From: JADLGL01 sp963667605
Lineage (GTDB): Bacteria > Pseudomonadota > Alphaproteobacteria > Rhizobiales > Kaistiaceae
DNA length: 64,000 nt
Assembly (NCBI GenBank): GCA_963667605.2
Contig: CAXXUZ010000003.1
Coordinates: 1,798,001 to 1,862,000 of the forward strand
Direction of reading: 5' to 3'
In this document: piece after piece, positions 42,066 to 51,024 of the stretch
How the letters are laid out: each line of letters begins with the position of its first letter
Position numbering within the stretch: position 1 is the stretch's first letter
Notes under the pieces: model-generated
Databases searched by the model: none
What the model was told of the DNA's origin: nothing
What the model saw: the letters and a program-made list of their open reading frames with translations, nothing else
Position numbers and translations under genes: made by a program

Positions 42066-43089
42066 GGGCAGGCTCCTGCTTGGCGGCGCTCAGTCCATCC
42101 GATGTTTCATCGCCGCCCGGCGGCACGACATGGCGTGACGTGCTGTTCCAGCGCCAGCAATCATGGCCCTGAAGATGGGTGCCGGCCCACCAGCGATCGA
42201 CGCCATTGACGGCGATCATATCGGCGTCGCCGGAAAGGACCGACCGGCCGAAGCGCGTCAGCGCCAACGGAGCGGTGAGGTAGGCCTCGATATCGTTTGC
42301 TTCGCCTTGACATGGATATTTCGACTCGGGGCCGTTGATCAATGGCTCGCCGGCGTCGACCAGATCGTCCACAGTGCGGAAGGCGCTCCAATCGCCCATA
42401 AAGGGCGCATCCTCGCTGGCGAGCAGGCGAGCAAAAACGTCCCTGGCATTAATGCCGCCGGCTGCGACCGATGAGGCGATGATATGCTCGGTACGGGAGA
42501 GGCCGCCGTGAAGCGCCGGCAATTCCTCGATAAACCGTCCCAGTGCCGGCCGAAGGAATCGGAAGGAGCCGGTCGGCGAGCGCAATTGGCGAAAAAGGCC
42601 CTCCGGCGATGGATCGGTCAAGGCCTTCCACAGTGATGCTGCGGTGGCCAGCATAGGCTTGGTGATTGGGGTTGCGTCATCGGCGAAGCGGAGCACGGTC
42701 TCGGGCGATTGGGTGGCTAGGAAATCATCGGCTTGGATCAGGCGAAGCCCTTCGGCCCGACCTTCGGTCTGGAAGAAGTGCAAGATCTGCAGCAGCTGCA
42801 GCTGATCATAGAGGTCATGTTCCAGCCAGATCGAGACTCGATCAAACATTGCGTGGGCTTTGACGACGGCATCTCGCATCAAGAAATCTGCGCTGGTCTC
42901 AGCCAATGGAATATCGAAACGTTCGCTCAGATATCCGGCCCGGACTTCGGAAAACGACCCAAGGCCGGCGGCGGGGATCAGCGGTCCCTCGTGAAGAACG
43001 TCGCGCCAAGGAACTATTCGGCCGCTCGCGCCTCCGGCGGCGAGAATATCGGCGGCAGCGTCGCCATTGGTGATGATCAGTTCGGACAT
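42058..43089 (-). CDS. DUF1835 domain protein of unknown function
   Basis: A 343-residue soluble protein starting MSELIITNGDAAADILAAGG, which matches my memory of DUF1835 proteins (IITNGDSAA ... VLPWRDVLHEGP). Here the second motif is IVPWRDVLHEGPLIPAAGLG. The C-terminal part (MGDWSAFRTVDDL ... FGRSVLSGDADMIAVNGVDRWWAGTHLQG) is also typical of this two-domain type. No catalytic function is established that I know of. The start is placed at ATG 43089 because the family motif begins there; the frame is open further upstream. It overlaps queF by 8 bases and is divergent from eno. Confidence 0.85.
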   Translation of the reverse strand: MSELIITNGDAAADILAAGGASGRIVPWRDVLHEGPLIPAAGLGSFSEVRAGYLSERFDIPLAETSADFLMRDAVVKAHAMFDRVSIWLEHDLYDQLQLLQILHFFQTEGRAEGLRLIQADDFLATQSPETVLRFADDATPITKPMLATAASLWKALTDPSPEGLFRQLRSPTGSFRFLRPALGRFIEELPALHGGLSRTEHIIASSVAAGGINARDVFARLLASEDAPFMGDWSAFRTVDDLVDAGEPLINGPESKYPCQGEANDIEAYLTAPLALTRFGRSVLSGDADMIAVNGVDRWWAGTHLQGHDCWRWNSTSRHVVPPGGDETSDGLSAAKQEPAHE

Positions 43090-43220
43090 TGTTTGGCCTT
43101 GGGCATTGCTATCATGCACCGAGCGGGCAGCTCGCCCCTTCCGAAGTGACATCGTGTCGGCTAGAAGCCCGGCGTGCCCCAGCCGCAGGGGCTGCACTCG
43201 ATTCCCACCATAAGGCAGTG

Positions 43221-44504
43221 ATGACAGCGATCGCCGACATTATCGCTCGCGAAATCCTCGACAGCCGTGGCAACCCCACAGTGGAGGTTGATGTCAAGCT
43301 TGAAGACGGCGTCGTCGGCCGGGCCGCCGTTCCATCCGGCGCTTCGACCGGGGCTCATGAGGCGATCGATCTACGTGACGAAGATCCGTCCCGATATCGC
43401 GGGCTCGGGGTGCGCGGGGCGGTCGATGCTGTGAATGGCGAAATATTTGATGCCATCGGTGGAATGGATGCCTCGAACCAAATTGCGATCGACCAGATCA
43501 TGATCGCGCTCGACGGATCGACCAATAAGGCTCGGCTCGGAGCCAATGCTATCCTCGGGGTGTCCATGGCGATCGCCGCGGCGTCGGCGGAGTCGGCGGG
43601 AATACCGCTCTATCGCTATCTCGGAGGGCCGAGCGCGCGGACGCTGCCGGTGCCGATGATGAACATCGTCAATGGGGGGGCGCACGCCGACAATCGCCTC
43701 GACTTTCAGGAATTCATGATCATGCCGGTCGGGGCGCCCAGTTTCGCCGAAGCGTTGCGGATGGGATCGGAGATCTTTCACGCGCTGAAGAGTGCGTTAA
43801 GGGAGGCCGGGCACACTACAGCTGTCGGCGATGAGGGCGGCTTTGCGCCGAATCTTGCTTCGGCAAACGAAGCACTCGACTTTGCGATGCGCGCGATCGA
43901 GGCGGCTGGCTACCGCCCCGGCGAAGACGCTTATTTGGCGCTCGATTGCGCGGCTACCGAGCTGCTCGCGGACGGCGTTTATCGATATCCGGGGGAGGGA
44001 GTCGATCGCGACCAAGCGGAACAGATTGCTTATCTCGCTGGCTTGGTCGAGCGATATCCGATCGTCTCGATTGAGGACGGTATGGCGGAAGATGATTGGG
44101 ACGGCTGGAGGGCTCTGACCGACGCGATCGGCACGCGCTGCCAACTGGTTGGCGACGATCTCTTCGTCACCAATTCCGAACGTCTGCGCATCGGCATCGG
44201 CAAGGATGTCGCCAACGCGATTCTCATCAAGGTCAATCAGATCGGAACTATGACCGAGAGCCTTGAGGCAGTCGATGTCGCGCAACAGGCGGGGTACAAG
44301 ACGGTAGTCTCCCACCGGTCCGGAGAAACCGAAGACACGATGATCGCCGACCTCGCAGTCGCCACCAATTGCGGCCAGATCAAAGCCGGCTCGCTTTCGC
44401 GGTCGGATCGATTGGCCAAATATAATCAGCTGGTGCGGATTGAGGAATCCTTGGGACCAGAAGGACGCTACGCGGCGCGATCAATACTAAGAGGGCGAAG
44501 CTGA
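43221..44504 (+). CDS. eno: Enolase
   Basis: Converts 2-phosphoglycerate to phosphoenolpyruvate. The start ATG at 43221 (MTAIADIIAREIL) gives 427 residues, the usual length; the open frame upstream is not part of the family. Motifs: DSRGNPTVEVDVKLEDG, VPSGASTGAHEAIDLRDED, the catalytic and metal residues around VGDEGGFAPNL, SIEDGMAEDDWDGW, VGDDLFVTN, and the signature VNQIGTMTESLEAV with SHRSGETEDTMIADLAVA. ftsB and the pdh genes follow, the conserved alphaproteobacterial order. Confidence 0.97.
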   Translation: MTAIADIIAREILDSRGNPTVEVDVKLEDGVVGRAAVPSGASTGAHEAIDLRDEDPSRYRGLGVRGAVDAVNGEIFDAIGGMDASNQIAIDQIMIALDGSTNKARLGANAILGVSMAIAAASAESAGIPLYRYLGGPSARTLPVPMMNIVNGGAHADNRLDFQEFMIMPVGAPSFAEALRMGSEIFHALKSALREAGHTTAVGDEGGFAPNLASANEALDFAMRAIEAAGYRPGEDAYLALDCAATELLADGVYRYPGEGVDRDQAEQIAYLAGLVERYPIVSIEDGMAEDDWDGWRALTDAIGTRCQLVGDDLFVTNSERLRIGIGKDVANAILIKVNQIGTMTESLEAVDVAQQAGYKTVVSHRSGETEDTMIADLAVATNCGQIKAGSLSRSDRLAKYNQLVRIEESLGPEGRYAARSILRGRS

Positions 44505-44567
44505 CACCGAATTCTGTGCGGGAGCGTCGCACTTAGCCTTCGATTAAGCATCTTCGGGGCACAAAGG

Positions 44568-44903
44568 GTGACATCTTCAAACGCTCTATCCGGAATGTCC
44601 ACTCGTCCCACCGCACGCTCGCCGCTTCGACGGCTGCTGATCCCCGCTCTGGTCGCGGCCTATCTCGGCTATTTCGGGTTCCATGCCCTGCACGGATCCT
44701 ATGGCATTCTGGCGCGTGCGGAATTCGAGGCCCAGGCGAGCCTGTTGGAAGAGGAGCTGGCGAAACTGTTGGGCGAGAAGCGCGAACGGGAACGGCTGGC
44801 GGCGCTGCTCAGGCCCAGAGGGCTCGATCCCGACATGATCGATGAATGGGCGCGCCGGAGCCTCAATGTCATTGCGCCGAACGAGGTCGTGATTATGCCG
44901 TGA
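44568..44903 (+). CDS. ftsB: FtsB/DivIC-like septum formation initiator
   Basis: Small bitopic cell-division protein of the FtsQLB complex. The 111-residue protein has one membrane helix (about 26-45, LLIPALVAAYLGYFGFHALH), then a coiled coil (AEFEAQASLLEEELAKLLGEKRE split over about 52-76) and a C-terminal segment DPDMIDEWARRSLNVIAPNE typical of the family. The start is GTG 44568 here; ATG 44595 (MSTRPTARS) is an equally reasonable choice. It lies between eno and pdhA as in most Alphaproteobacteria. Confidence 0.87.
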   Translation: MTSSNALSGMSTRPTARSPLRRLLIPALVAAYLGYFGFHALHGSYGILARAEFEAQASLLEEELAKLLGEKRERERLAALLRPRGLDPDMIDEWARRSLNVIAPNEVVIMP

Positions 44904-44980
44904 CAGCGCCCCATTCTTGTAAATTAGTAATCGTATCAAAGTGTTGCATGTAGGTGAAGCGGTGCGGGCGCTGTCCGCCG

Positions 44981-45009
44981 TTGGAGCCGATGGCGTGATC
45001 GGCTAGGCT
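44981..45009 (+). promoter_or_regulatory. Predicted pdhA promoter
   Basis: TTGGAG (44981-44986) and TAGGCT (45004-45009) are separated by 17 bases and end 27 bases before the pdhA ATG. The 12 bases ending in this -10 (ATCGGCTAGGCT) also occur directly upstream of pyrG. Confidence 0.45.
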
Positions 45010-45036
45010 GAAAACACACAAAGGAACAAGGACTCC

Positions 45037-46098
45037 ATGGCAAAGACGGCCCGGCGATCAACCAGCCGCGCAGCAGCCAAGCCTGCTAAAAAGCCGCGGC
45101 GACCGGCTAGGCCGCCGAATAACGCCAGCCACTACAACGGTTTCGCCAAGGAAGACGAGCTGACCGCATTTCGTCAGATGCTGCTGATTCGCCGCTTCGA
45201 GGAGCGGGCGGCTCAGATGTACGGGCAGGGGCTGATTGGTGGTTTTCTCCATCTATATATCGGACAGGAGGCCGTCGTTGTTGGCCTCCAGGGGCTGGTT
45301 GAGGAGGGCGATCAGGTCATCACCAGCTATCGCGACCATGGTCACATGCTGGCGGCTGGCATGGATCCGAAACGGGTGATGGCGGAGCTGACCGGCCGCC
45401 GCGACGGCTATTCCGGCGGCAAGGGCGGCTCGATGCATATGTTTGCGCTGGAGGACGGTTTTTACGGAGGTCATGGCATTGTCGGCGCGCAGGTGCCGCT
45501 CGGGACCGGGCTCGCTTTCGCCAATCGTTACCGCAACAACGACCGCGTCTGCTTCACCTATTTCGGCGAGGGCGCGGCAAATCAGGGCCAAGTCTATGAA
45601 AGTTTCAACATGGCCGGCCTGTGGAAGCTGCCGGTCATCTATGTGATCGAAAACAATCGCTATGCAATGGGAACCGAATCGCACCGCGCTTCAGCCCAGG
45701 CCGATTTCTCCAAGCGCGGGGCATCGTTCGACCTTCCGGGTGAGCAGGTCGACGGCATGGACATCCATCCGATCCGGGCCGTCGGCCGCAAGGCAGTGGA
45801 GTGGTGCCGAGCCGGCAAGGGCCCCTACATTCTAGAGATGATGACATATCGCTATCGCGGCCATTCAATGTCCGACCCAGCGCAATATCGCACCCGCGAA
45901 GAGGTCGAACAGATGCGCAAGGAGCACGATCCGATCGAGCATGTCCGGGAACGGCTGATCGCTTCAGGTCGCGTCAAGCCTGAGCAGCTGAAGTCGATCG
46001 ACGAGGAGGTCCGCGCAATTATTGTCGAGGCTGTGGCATTCGCCGAGTCGAGTCCGGAGCCGGACGCGACCGCGCTGTGGACTGATTTGTTGGTCTAG
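45037..46098 (+). CDS. pdhA: Pyruvate dehydrogenase E1 component, alpha subunit
   Basis: With PdhB forms the thiamine-diphosphate-dependent E1 that decarboxylates pyruvate. The 353-residue protein begins with a basic, Ala/Pro/Lys-rich tail (about 1-30). E1-alpha motifs follow: MLLIRRFEERAAQMYGQG, SYRDHGHMLAAGMDP, GKGGSMHMF, GGHGIVGAQVPLG, and the thiamine-binding motif GEGAANQGQVYESFNMAGLW ending at IENN, with the phosphorylation-loop-like RYRGHSMSDPAQYRTREE. AAGGA precedes the ATG and a predicted promoter lies upstream. pdhB starts 12 bases after the stop. Confidence 0.96.
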   Translation: MAKTARRSTSRAAAKPAKKPRRPARPPNNASHYNGFAKEDELTAFRQMLLIRRFEERAAQMYGQGLIGGFLHLYIGQEAVVVGLQGLVEEGDQVITSYRDHGHMLAAGMDPKRVMAELTGRRDGYSGGKGGSMHMFALEDGFYGGHGIVGAQVPLGTGLAFANRYRNNDRVCFTYFGEGAANQGQVYESFNMAGLWKLPVIYVIENNRYAMGTESHRASAQADFSKRGASFDLPGEQVDGMDIHPIRAVGRKAVEWCRAGKGPYILEMMTYRYRGHSMSDPAQYRTREEVEQMRKEHDPIEHVRERLIASGRVKPEQLKSIDEEVRAIIVEAVAFAESSPEPDATALWTDLLV

Positions 46099-46110
46099 GA
46101 ATGGCCCTTG

Positions 46111-47139
46111 ATGGACGCCCCCAATCAGCCTCCGACTCAAACTGCCGGCACCGGGTTCGTTACCCAGACGGTCCGCGAGGCGCTTCGCGACGCCATGGCC
46201 GAAGAGATGCGGCGGAACCCGGATGTCTTTGTGATGGGCGAGGAGGTCGCGGAATATCACGGCGCCTACAAGGTGACGCAGGGGCTGCTTGAGAAATTCG
46301 GCCCCGACCGGGTCTATGACACGCCGATCACCGAATCCGGCTTTGCCGGCCTCGGTGTCGGGGCGGCGCTAGCCGGCCTTCACCCGATCGTCGAATTCAT
46401 GACCTGGAATTTTGCAATGCAAGCGACCGATCAGATCGTCAACTCCGCCGCCAAGAGCCGATATATGTCCGGCGGTCAAATCAGCGTGCCGATCGTCTTT
46501 CGCGGACCACATGGAGCGGCAGGTCGAGTTGCAGCGCAACATAGCCAGGATTACGCCGCCTGGTATGCGCGCATACCAGGCCTCAAGGTGATCCAACCCT
46601 ACACCGCCGCCGACGCCAAAGGTCTTCTCAAGACGGCAGTCCGCGACCTCAATCCGGTGATTTTTCTCGAGAGCGAGCTGCTTTATGGGCGCTCGTTCGA
46701 GGTGCCGGAGGTCGACGATTGGCTGGTGCCGATTGGCAAGGCGCGGATCGCACGCGAGGGAGCCGATGTGACCATCGTTTCGTTCGGCATTAGCATGACC
46801 CATGTCGAGGCGGCCGTTGAGCAATTGGACGGCGAGGGGATCTCAGCCGAGGTGGTCGATCTCCGGACTCTCAGGCCGCTCGACGTCGACACCGTTATCG
46901 CCTCGGTAAAAAAGACCCATCGCTGCGTTACGGTTGAGGAAGGCTGGCCGATTGGATCTATCGGTTCGGAGATTGCGGCGCAGCTAATGGAGCAGGTGTT
47001 CGATTGGCTTGACGCGCCGGTTGCTCGGATCACCGGCAAGGGCGTGCCTATGCCCTATGCGGCGAATCTGGAGAAGCTGGCACTGCCGTCGGCGGCCGAA
47101 GTGGTCGAGGCGGTGAGGGCGGTATGCTACCGAGCCTAG
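46111..47139 (+). CDS. pdhB: Pyruvate dehydrogenase E1 component, beta subunit
   Basis: Beta subunit of E1. I place the start at ATG 46111, though a TTG directly before it would add one residue. After a short Pro/Thr-rich start come TVREALRDAMAEEMRRNPDV, MGEEVAEYHGAYKVTQGLLE, DTPITESGFAGLGVGAA, EFMTWNFAMQATDQIVN and FRGPHGAAGRVAAQHSQDYA. The transketolase C-terminal domain follows (SFGISMTHVEAAVEQL). Unlike several alphaproteobacterial homologues it has no N-terminal lipoyl domain, so the single lipoyl domain of PdhC must serve the complex. Confidence 0.95.
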   Translation: MDAPNQPPTQTAGTGFVTQTVREALRDAMAEEMRRNPDVFVMGEEVAEYHGAYKVTQGLLEKFGPDRVYDTPITESGFAGLGVGAALAGLHPIVEFMTWNFAMQATDQIVNSAAKSRYMSGGQISVPIVFRGPHGAAGRVAAQHSQDYAAWYARIPGLKVIQPYTAADAKGLLKTAVRDLNPVIFLESELLYGRSFEVPEVDDWLVPIGKARIAREGADVTIVSFGISMTHVEAAVEQLDGEGISAEVVDLRTLRPLDVDTVIASVKKTHRCVTVEEGWPIGSIGSEIAAQLMEQVFDWLDAPVARITGKGVPMPYAANLEKLALPSAAEVVEAVRAVCYRA

Positions 47140-47165
47140 TCGTTTCAATCAGGCGCTCAAGGCCA

Positions 47166-48560
47166 ATGCCGACCAACATCCTGATGCCCGCGTTGTCGCC
47201 GACCATGGAGGAAGGTGGGCTCACCAAATGGCTGGTAAAGGAAGGCGACAAGGTTGCCGCCGGTGATTTGATCGCCGAGATCGAGACCGACAAAGCGGTG
47301 ATGGAGGTCGAGGCGGCTGATGACGGCCGTATCGGCAAGCTCCTGGTGCCGGAGGGCGCGGAGGGCATTAAGGTCCATGCGGTGATCGCCATCCTCCTCG
47401 GCGAGGGCGAGGAGATTAGCGCAGCGGAGACGATCGCCAAGGCTTCGCCCTCACTCATGGCCTCTCCCACCGGGGGGGAGGAGGACCAAAAGGACGCGCC
47501 CACCAGACGCTCTCCCCGAGGGGAAGAGGACGGTGAGCGACAGAAGCTGGGCGAGGGGGCGACGCCAAAGGAAAGCACCGCTGAACGAAGCGAGCCGGGT
47601 GAGACGCCGCCTCTGCCAACACGCGGCGTTAATGGCGAGGATGGCGATCGCATATTTGCATCGCCGCTTGCCCGCCGCTTGGCCAAGGAAGCCGGCCTCA
47701 GCCTCGCCGCAATCCACGGCTCCGGACCGCATGGCCGTATTGTCGAAGCCGACATCGCTGCGGTGCAAGCGAGCGGCGAGGCAAAGGCGGGCGCTCCAGG
47801 CACGGCGCCCCCGGCGATGAGCGACAACGAGATCCTCGGCCTCTACGACCCCGACGATTACGAACTGGTGCTGCATGACCATATGCGCCGGATCATCGCC
47901 GAGCGTTTGACCCAGGCGAAGCGGACGATCCCGCATTTCTATCTCACCGCCGATCTTGAGATCGACGCGTTGCTGGCGCTCCGGACCGAGATAAATGCAG
48001 CGGCGACAGCCGGCGAAGGCGGTAAGCCGAGCTATCACGTCTCGCTAACGGACTTGATGATCAAGGCACTGGCGCTGGCGTTGATGGAGGTGCCGGCGGC
48101 GAATGTGACTTGGACCGAGAGCGGCATGCTGCATCACAAGCACGCCGATATCGGCGTTGCGGTCGCCATCCCAAGCGGAGGCTTGATCACGCCGGTGATG
48201 CATTCGGCGGATTCCAAGCGGCTGTCGGAAATGTCAAATGAAATTAAGGATTTGGTGGAGCGGGCGCGAGAGCGGAAGCTGCTGCCGGAGGAATATCGGG
48301 GCGGAGTGACCTCGATCTCCAATCTCGGCATGTACCCGATCCGCGAGTTCGCCGCGGTGATCAACCCGCCGCAATCCTCGATCCTCGCGGTCGGCGCCGG
48401 CGAGCAACGGCCGGTGGCCCGCAAAGGCGAGATCGCGATCGCGACGATAATGACGGTAACGCTTTCGACCGACCACCGCGCCGTCGACGGCGCCATCGGC
48501 GCCGAACTTCTCAGGGCGTTCCGGCGTCACATCGAGAAGCCGGCGGGGATGTTCGTCTAG
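47166..48560 (+). CDS. pdhC: Pyruvate dehydrogenase E2, dihydrolipoamide acetyltransferase
   Basis: Core acetyltransferase of the complex. The start is ATG 47166 (MPTNILMPALSPTM). Domains: one lipoyl domain (1 to about 80, lipoylated Lys43 in ETDKAVMEVEA), a linker, the peripheral subunit-binding domain (about 163-196, ASPLARRLAKEAGLSLAAIH), and the catalytic domain ending with STDHRAVDGAIGAELLRAF (His437, Asp441). The linker at about residues 94-158 is odd: it is charged and low in the usual Ala/Pro, and its DNA resembles a palindromic intergenic repeat read in frame. The complex partner lpdA lies 2.5 kb downstream; lipA provides lipoate. Confidence 0.95.
   Translation: MPTNILMPALSPTMEEGGLTKWLVKEGDKVAAGDLIAEIETDKAVMEVEAADDGRIGKLLVPEGAEGIKVHAVIAILLGEGEEISAAETIAKASPSLMASPTGGEEDQKDAPTRRSPRGEEDGERQKLGEGATPKESTAERSEPGETPPLPTRGVNGEDGDRIFASPLARRLAKEAGLSLAAIHGSGPHGRIVEADIAAVQASGEAKAGAPGTAPPAMSDNEILGLYDPDDYELVLHDHMRRIIAERLTQAKRTIPHFYLTADLEIDALLALRTEINAAATAGEGGKPSYHVSLTDLMIKALALALMEVPAANVTWTESGMLHHKHADIGVAVAIPSGGLITPVMHSADSKRLSEMSNEIKDLVERARERKLLPEEYRGGVTSISNLGMYPIREFAAVINPPQSSILAVGAGEQRPVARKGEIAIATIMTVTLSTDHRAVDGAIGAELLRAFRRHIEKPAGMFV
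47448..47640. repeat. Dispersed-repeat-like palindromic DNA within the pdhC linker
   Basis: The stretch holds C/G-run palindromes, including CTCTCCCC-GA-GGGGAAGAG (47510-47528) and CCTCTCCC with GGGAGGAGG around 47461-47483. It also has the phrase GAACGAAGCGAGCCGGGTGAG (47583-47603), whose complement CTCACCCGGCTCGCTTCGTTC is typical of intergenic repeats in rhizobia and relatives as I remember them. It stays open in the pdhC frame. Boundaries are approximate. Confidence 0.5.
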
Positions 48561-48576
48561 CGACTTAATGTAGCCC

Positions 48577-48629
48577 CCAGCGGGATTTCGGGTCTCGGCT
48601 TGGCCTTCGCCCGAAATACGCTACGCTGG
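48577..48629. terminator. Large imperfect hairpin after pdhC
   Basis: ATTTCGGG (48585-48592) and CCCGAAAT (48610-48617) pair perfectly across 17 bases, and outer CCAGCG (48577-48582) pairs with CGCTGG (48624-48629). It starts 17 bases after the pdhC stop. No T-run follows, so it may be a Rho-linked stop, a message-stabilising structure or a remnant of a repeat. Confidence 0.45.
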
Positions 48630-48706
48630 ACATCTGTCTGTTGGTCCCGCCTCGTCCGTCGTTCCCGCCGAAGCGTTTGGGCCGCCGGAAATACAGGATA
48701 GATAGA

Positions 48707-49078
48707 ATGGCCAAGGCGCCGAAATTGCCCGATCTGCCGCCTGACATCGTGGCGGCGTATCTTGAGGCGGAGAAGGCGACGCCCGGCGCCGCGATCAAGG
48801 AAGGCTTCGGCGCGCCTTACACCGCGATCAACGGCAATATGTACTCTATGCTTGCCAAACGGACCGGCGAGCTCGGCATCCGGCTGTCGAAAACGGATTT
48901 GGCCGTATACATGGCGAAATACGACAAGCCGTTCAACGCTGGTCCCTGGACGCCGCCGAGGGAATATGTTGGCGTACCAGAATCTCTGCTTCACGATCCC
49001 AAGGCGCTGTCGGGCTGGCTCAAGAAGAGCTTAGCGTACGCCAAGACGCTGAAGCCGAAGCCGCCGAAAGAGAAATAG
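48707..49078 (+). CDS. TfoX N-terminal-domain-like protein
   Basis: A 123-residue soluble protein. The ATG at 48707 (MAKAPKLPDLPPD) is chosen because the frame upstream carries no family signal; no clear ribosome site is seen (AGGATAGATAGA precedes it). The core EGFGAPYTAINGNMYSMLAKRT split with IRLSKTDLAVYMAKYDKPF and the end PKALSGWLKKSLAYAKTLKP follow the TfoX_N pattern (FG-P---NGNM--, EY---P, W---SL-YA--LPPK). The domain occurs in many small proteins of unknown role; a competence role is not implied. It separates pdhC from the broken MFS gene. Confidence 0.65.
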   Translation: MAKAPKLPDLPPDIVAAYLEAEKATPGAAIKEGFGAPYTAINGNMYSMLAKRTGELGIRLSKTDLAVYMAKYDKPFNAGPWTPPREYVGVPESLLHDPKALSGWLKKSLAYAKTLKPKPPKEK

Positions 49079-49097
49079 CGGCACTGGTGACACGAAG

Positions 49098-50305
<1,208 letters not shown>

Positions 50306-50389
50306 TTCGGAAGCAAGGAAGCAGTTGGGGCTCGATTCTGTCTGCGGTTAGGGGTAGCAGACCAGGTGGCGCTCAGAGGAGTGTGCGAT

Positions 50390-50971
50390 TTGGCAGAACC
50401 GATCATTCGGAAGGCAAGACAGGAAGACGCTGTCCATTTGGCGGCGCTGGTCGACATAGCCGGCGAAGGCCTACCGGTACATTTGTGGCAGCATATGGCG
50501 GCTGAGGGGCAATCGCCAGTCGAGTTCGGGCGAGCGCGGGCGATGCGCGAAGAGGGCGGCTTTACCTACCGCAACGCCCATATGCTTGAGGTAGATGGCG
50601 AGATTGCTGGTGGCTTGATCAGCTATCGCCTTGGCGACCAGGACCATGATCTTTCGGATGTTCCGCCGCTCGTCCGCGGGCTCGTTGAGCTCGAAATGGA
50701 AGTGTCGGGCTACTGGTATGTCAACGTCGTGGCGGTCTATCCGGAATATCGCGGTCGTGGGTTGGGGACGCTGTTGCTCGACCACGCTGATACCTTGGGC
50801 CGTGAAGCCGGTTGCGATGGAACGGCGATCATCGTCGCTTCCGGCAACGCGGGGGCGAACAGGCTTTATGAGCGCCAGGGATATCGCACGGTCGCCAGAC
50901 GACCGGCGCCCGACTACCTCGGCGGGAGAGCCGGCCAGGAGTGGATATTGTTGGCAAAAACGCATAGCTGA
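50390..50971 (+). CDS. GNAT family N-acetyltransferase
   Basis: Predicted acetyl-CoA-dependent acetyltransferase, substrate unknown. The TTG at 50390 is chosen as start because GAGGAG lies 7 bases upstream and the GNAT fold begins there (AEPIIRKARQEDAVHLAALV); GTG 50381 is an alternative. The 193-residue protein has the acetyl-CoA pyrophosphate loop VVAVYPEYRGRGLGTLLLDH and the C-terminal motif SGNAGANRLYERQGYRTVAR. It stands alone between the broken MFS gene and lpdA, in a place where pdhC and lpdA are adjacent in relatives, so it is part of an inserted block. Confidence 0.85.
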   Translation: MAEPIIRKARQEDAVHLAALVDIAGEGLPVHLWQHMAAEGQSPVEFGRARAMREEGGFTYRNAHMLEVDGEIAGGLISYRLGDQDHDLSDVPPLVRGLVELEMEVSGYWYVNVVAVYPEYRGRGLGTLLLDHADTLGREAGCDGTAIIVASGNAGANRLYERQGYRTVARRPAPDYLGGRAGQEWILLAKTHS

Positions 50972-51024
50972 CCCGACGTACGCTGTGTGCCTCGGCTCTT
51001 CGACAGATCATCGATGGAACTGAG

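Noticed and set aside
48557..48994. A 145-codon minus-strand frame after pdhC
   Set aside because: It is opposite the TfoX-like gene, which has the better family match, and it includes the post-pdhC hairpin.
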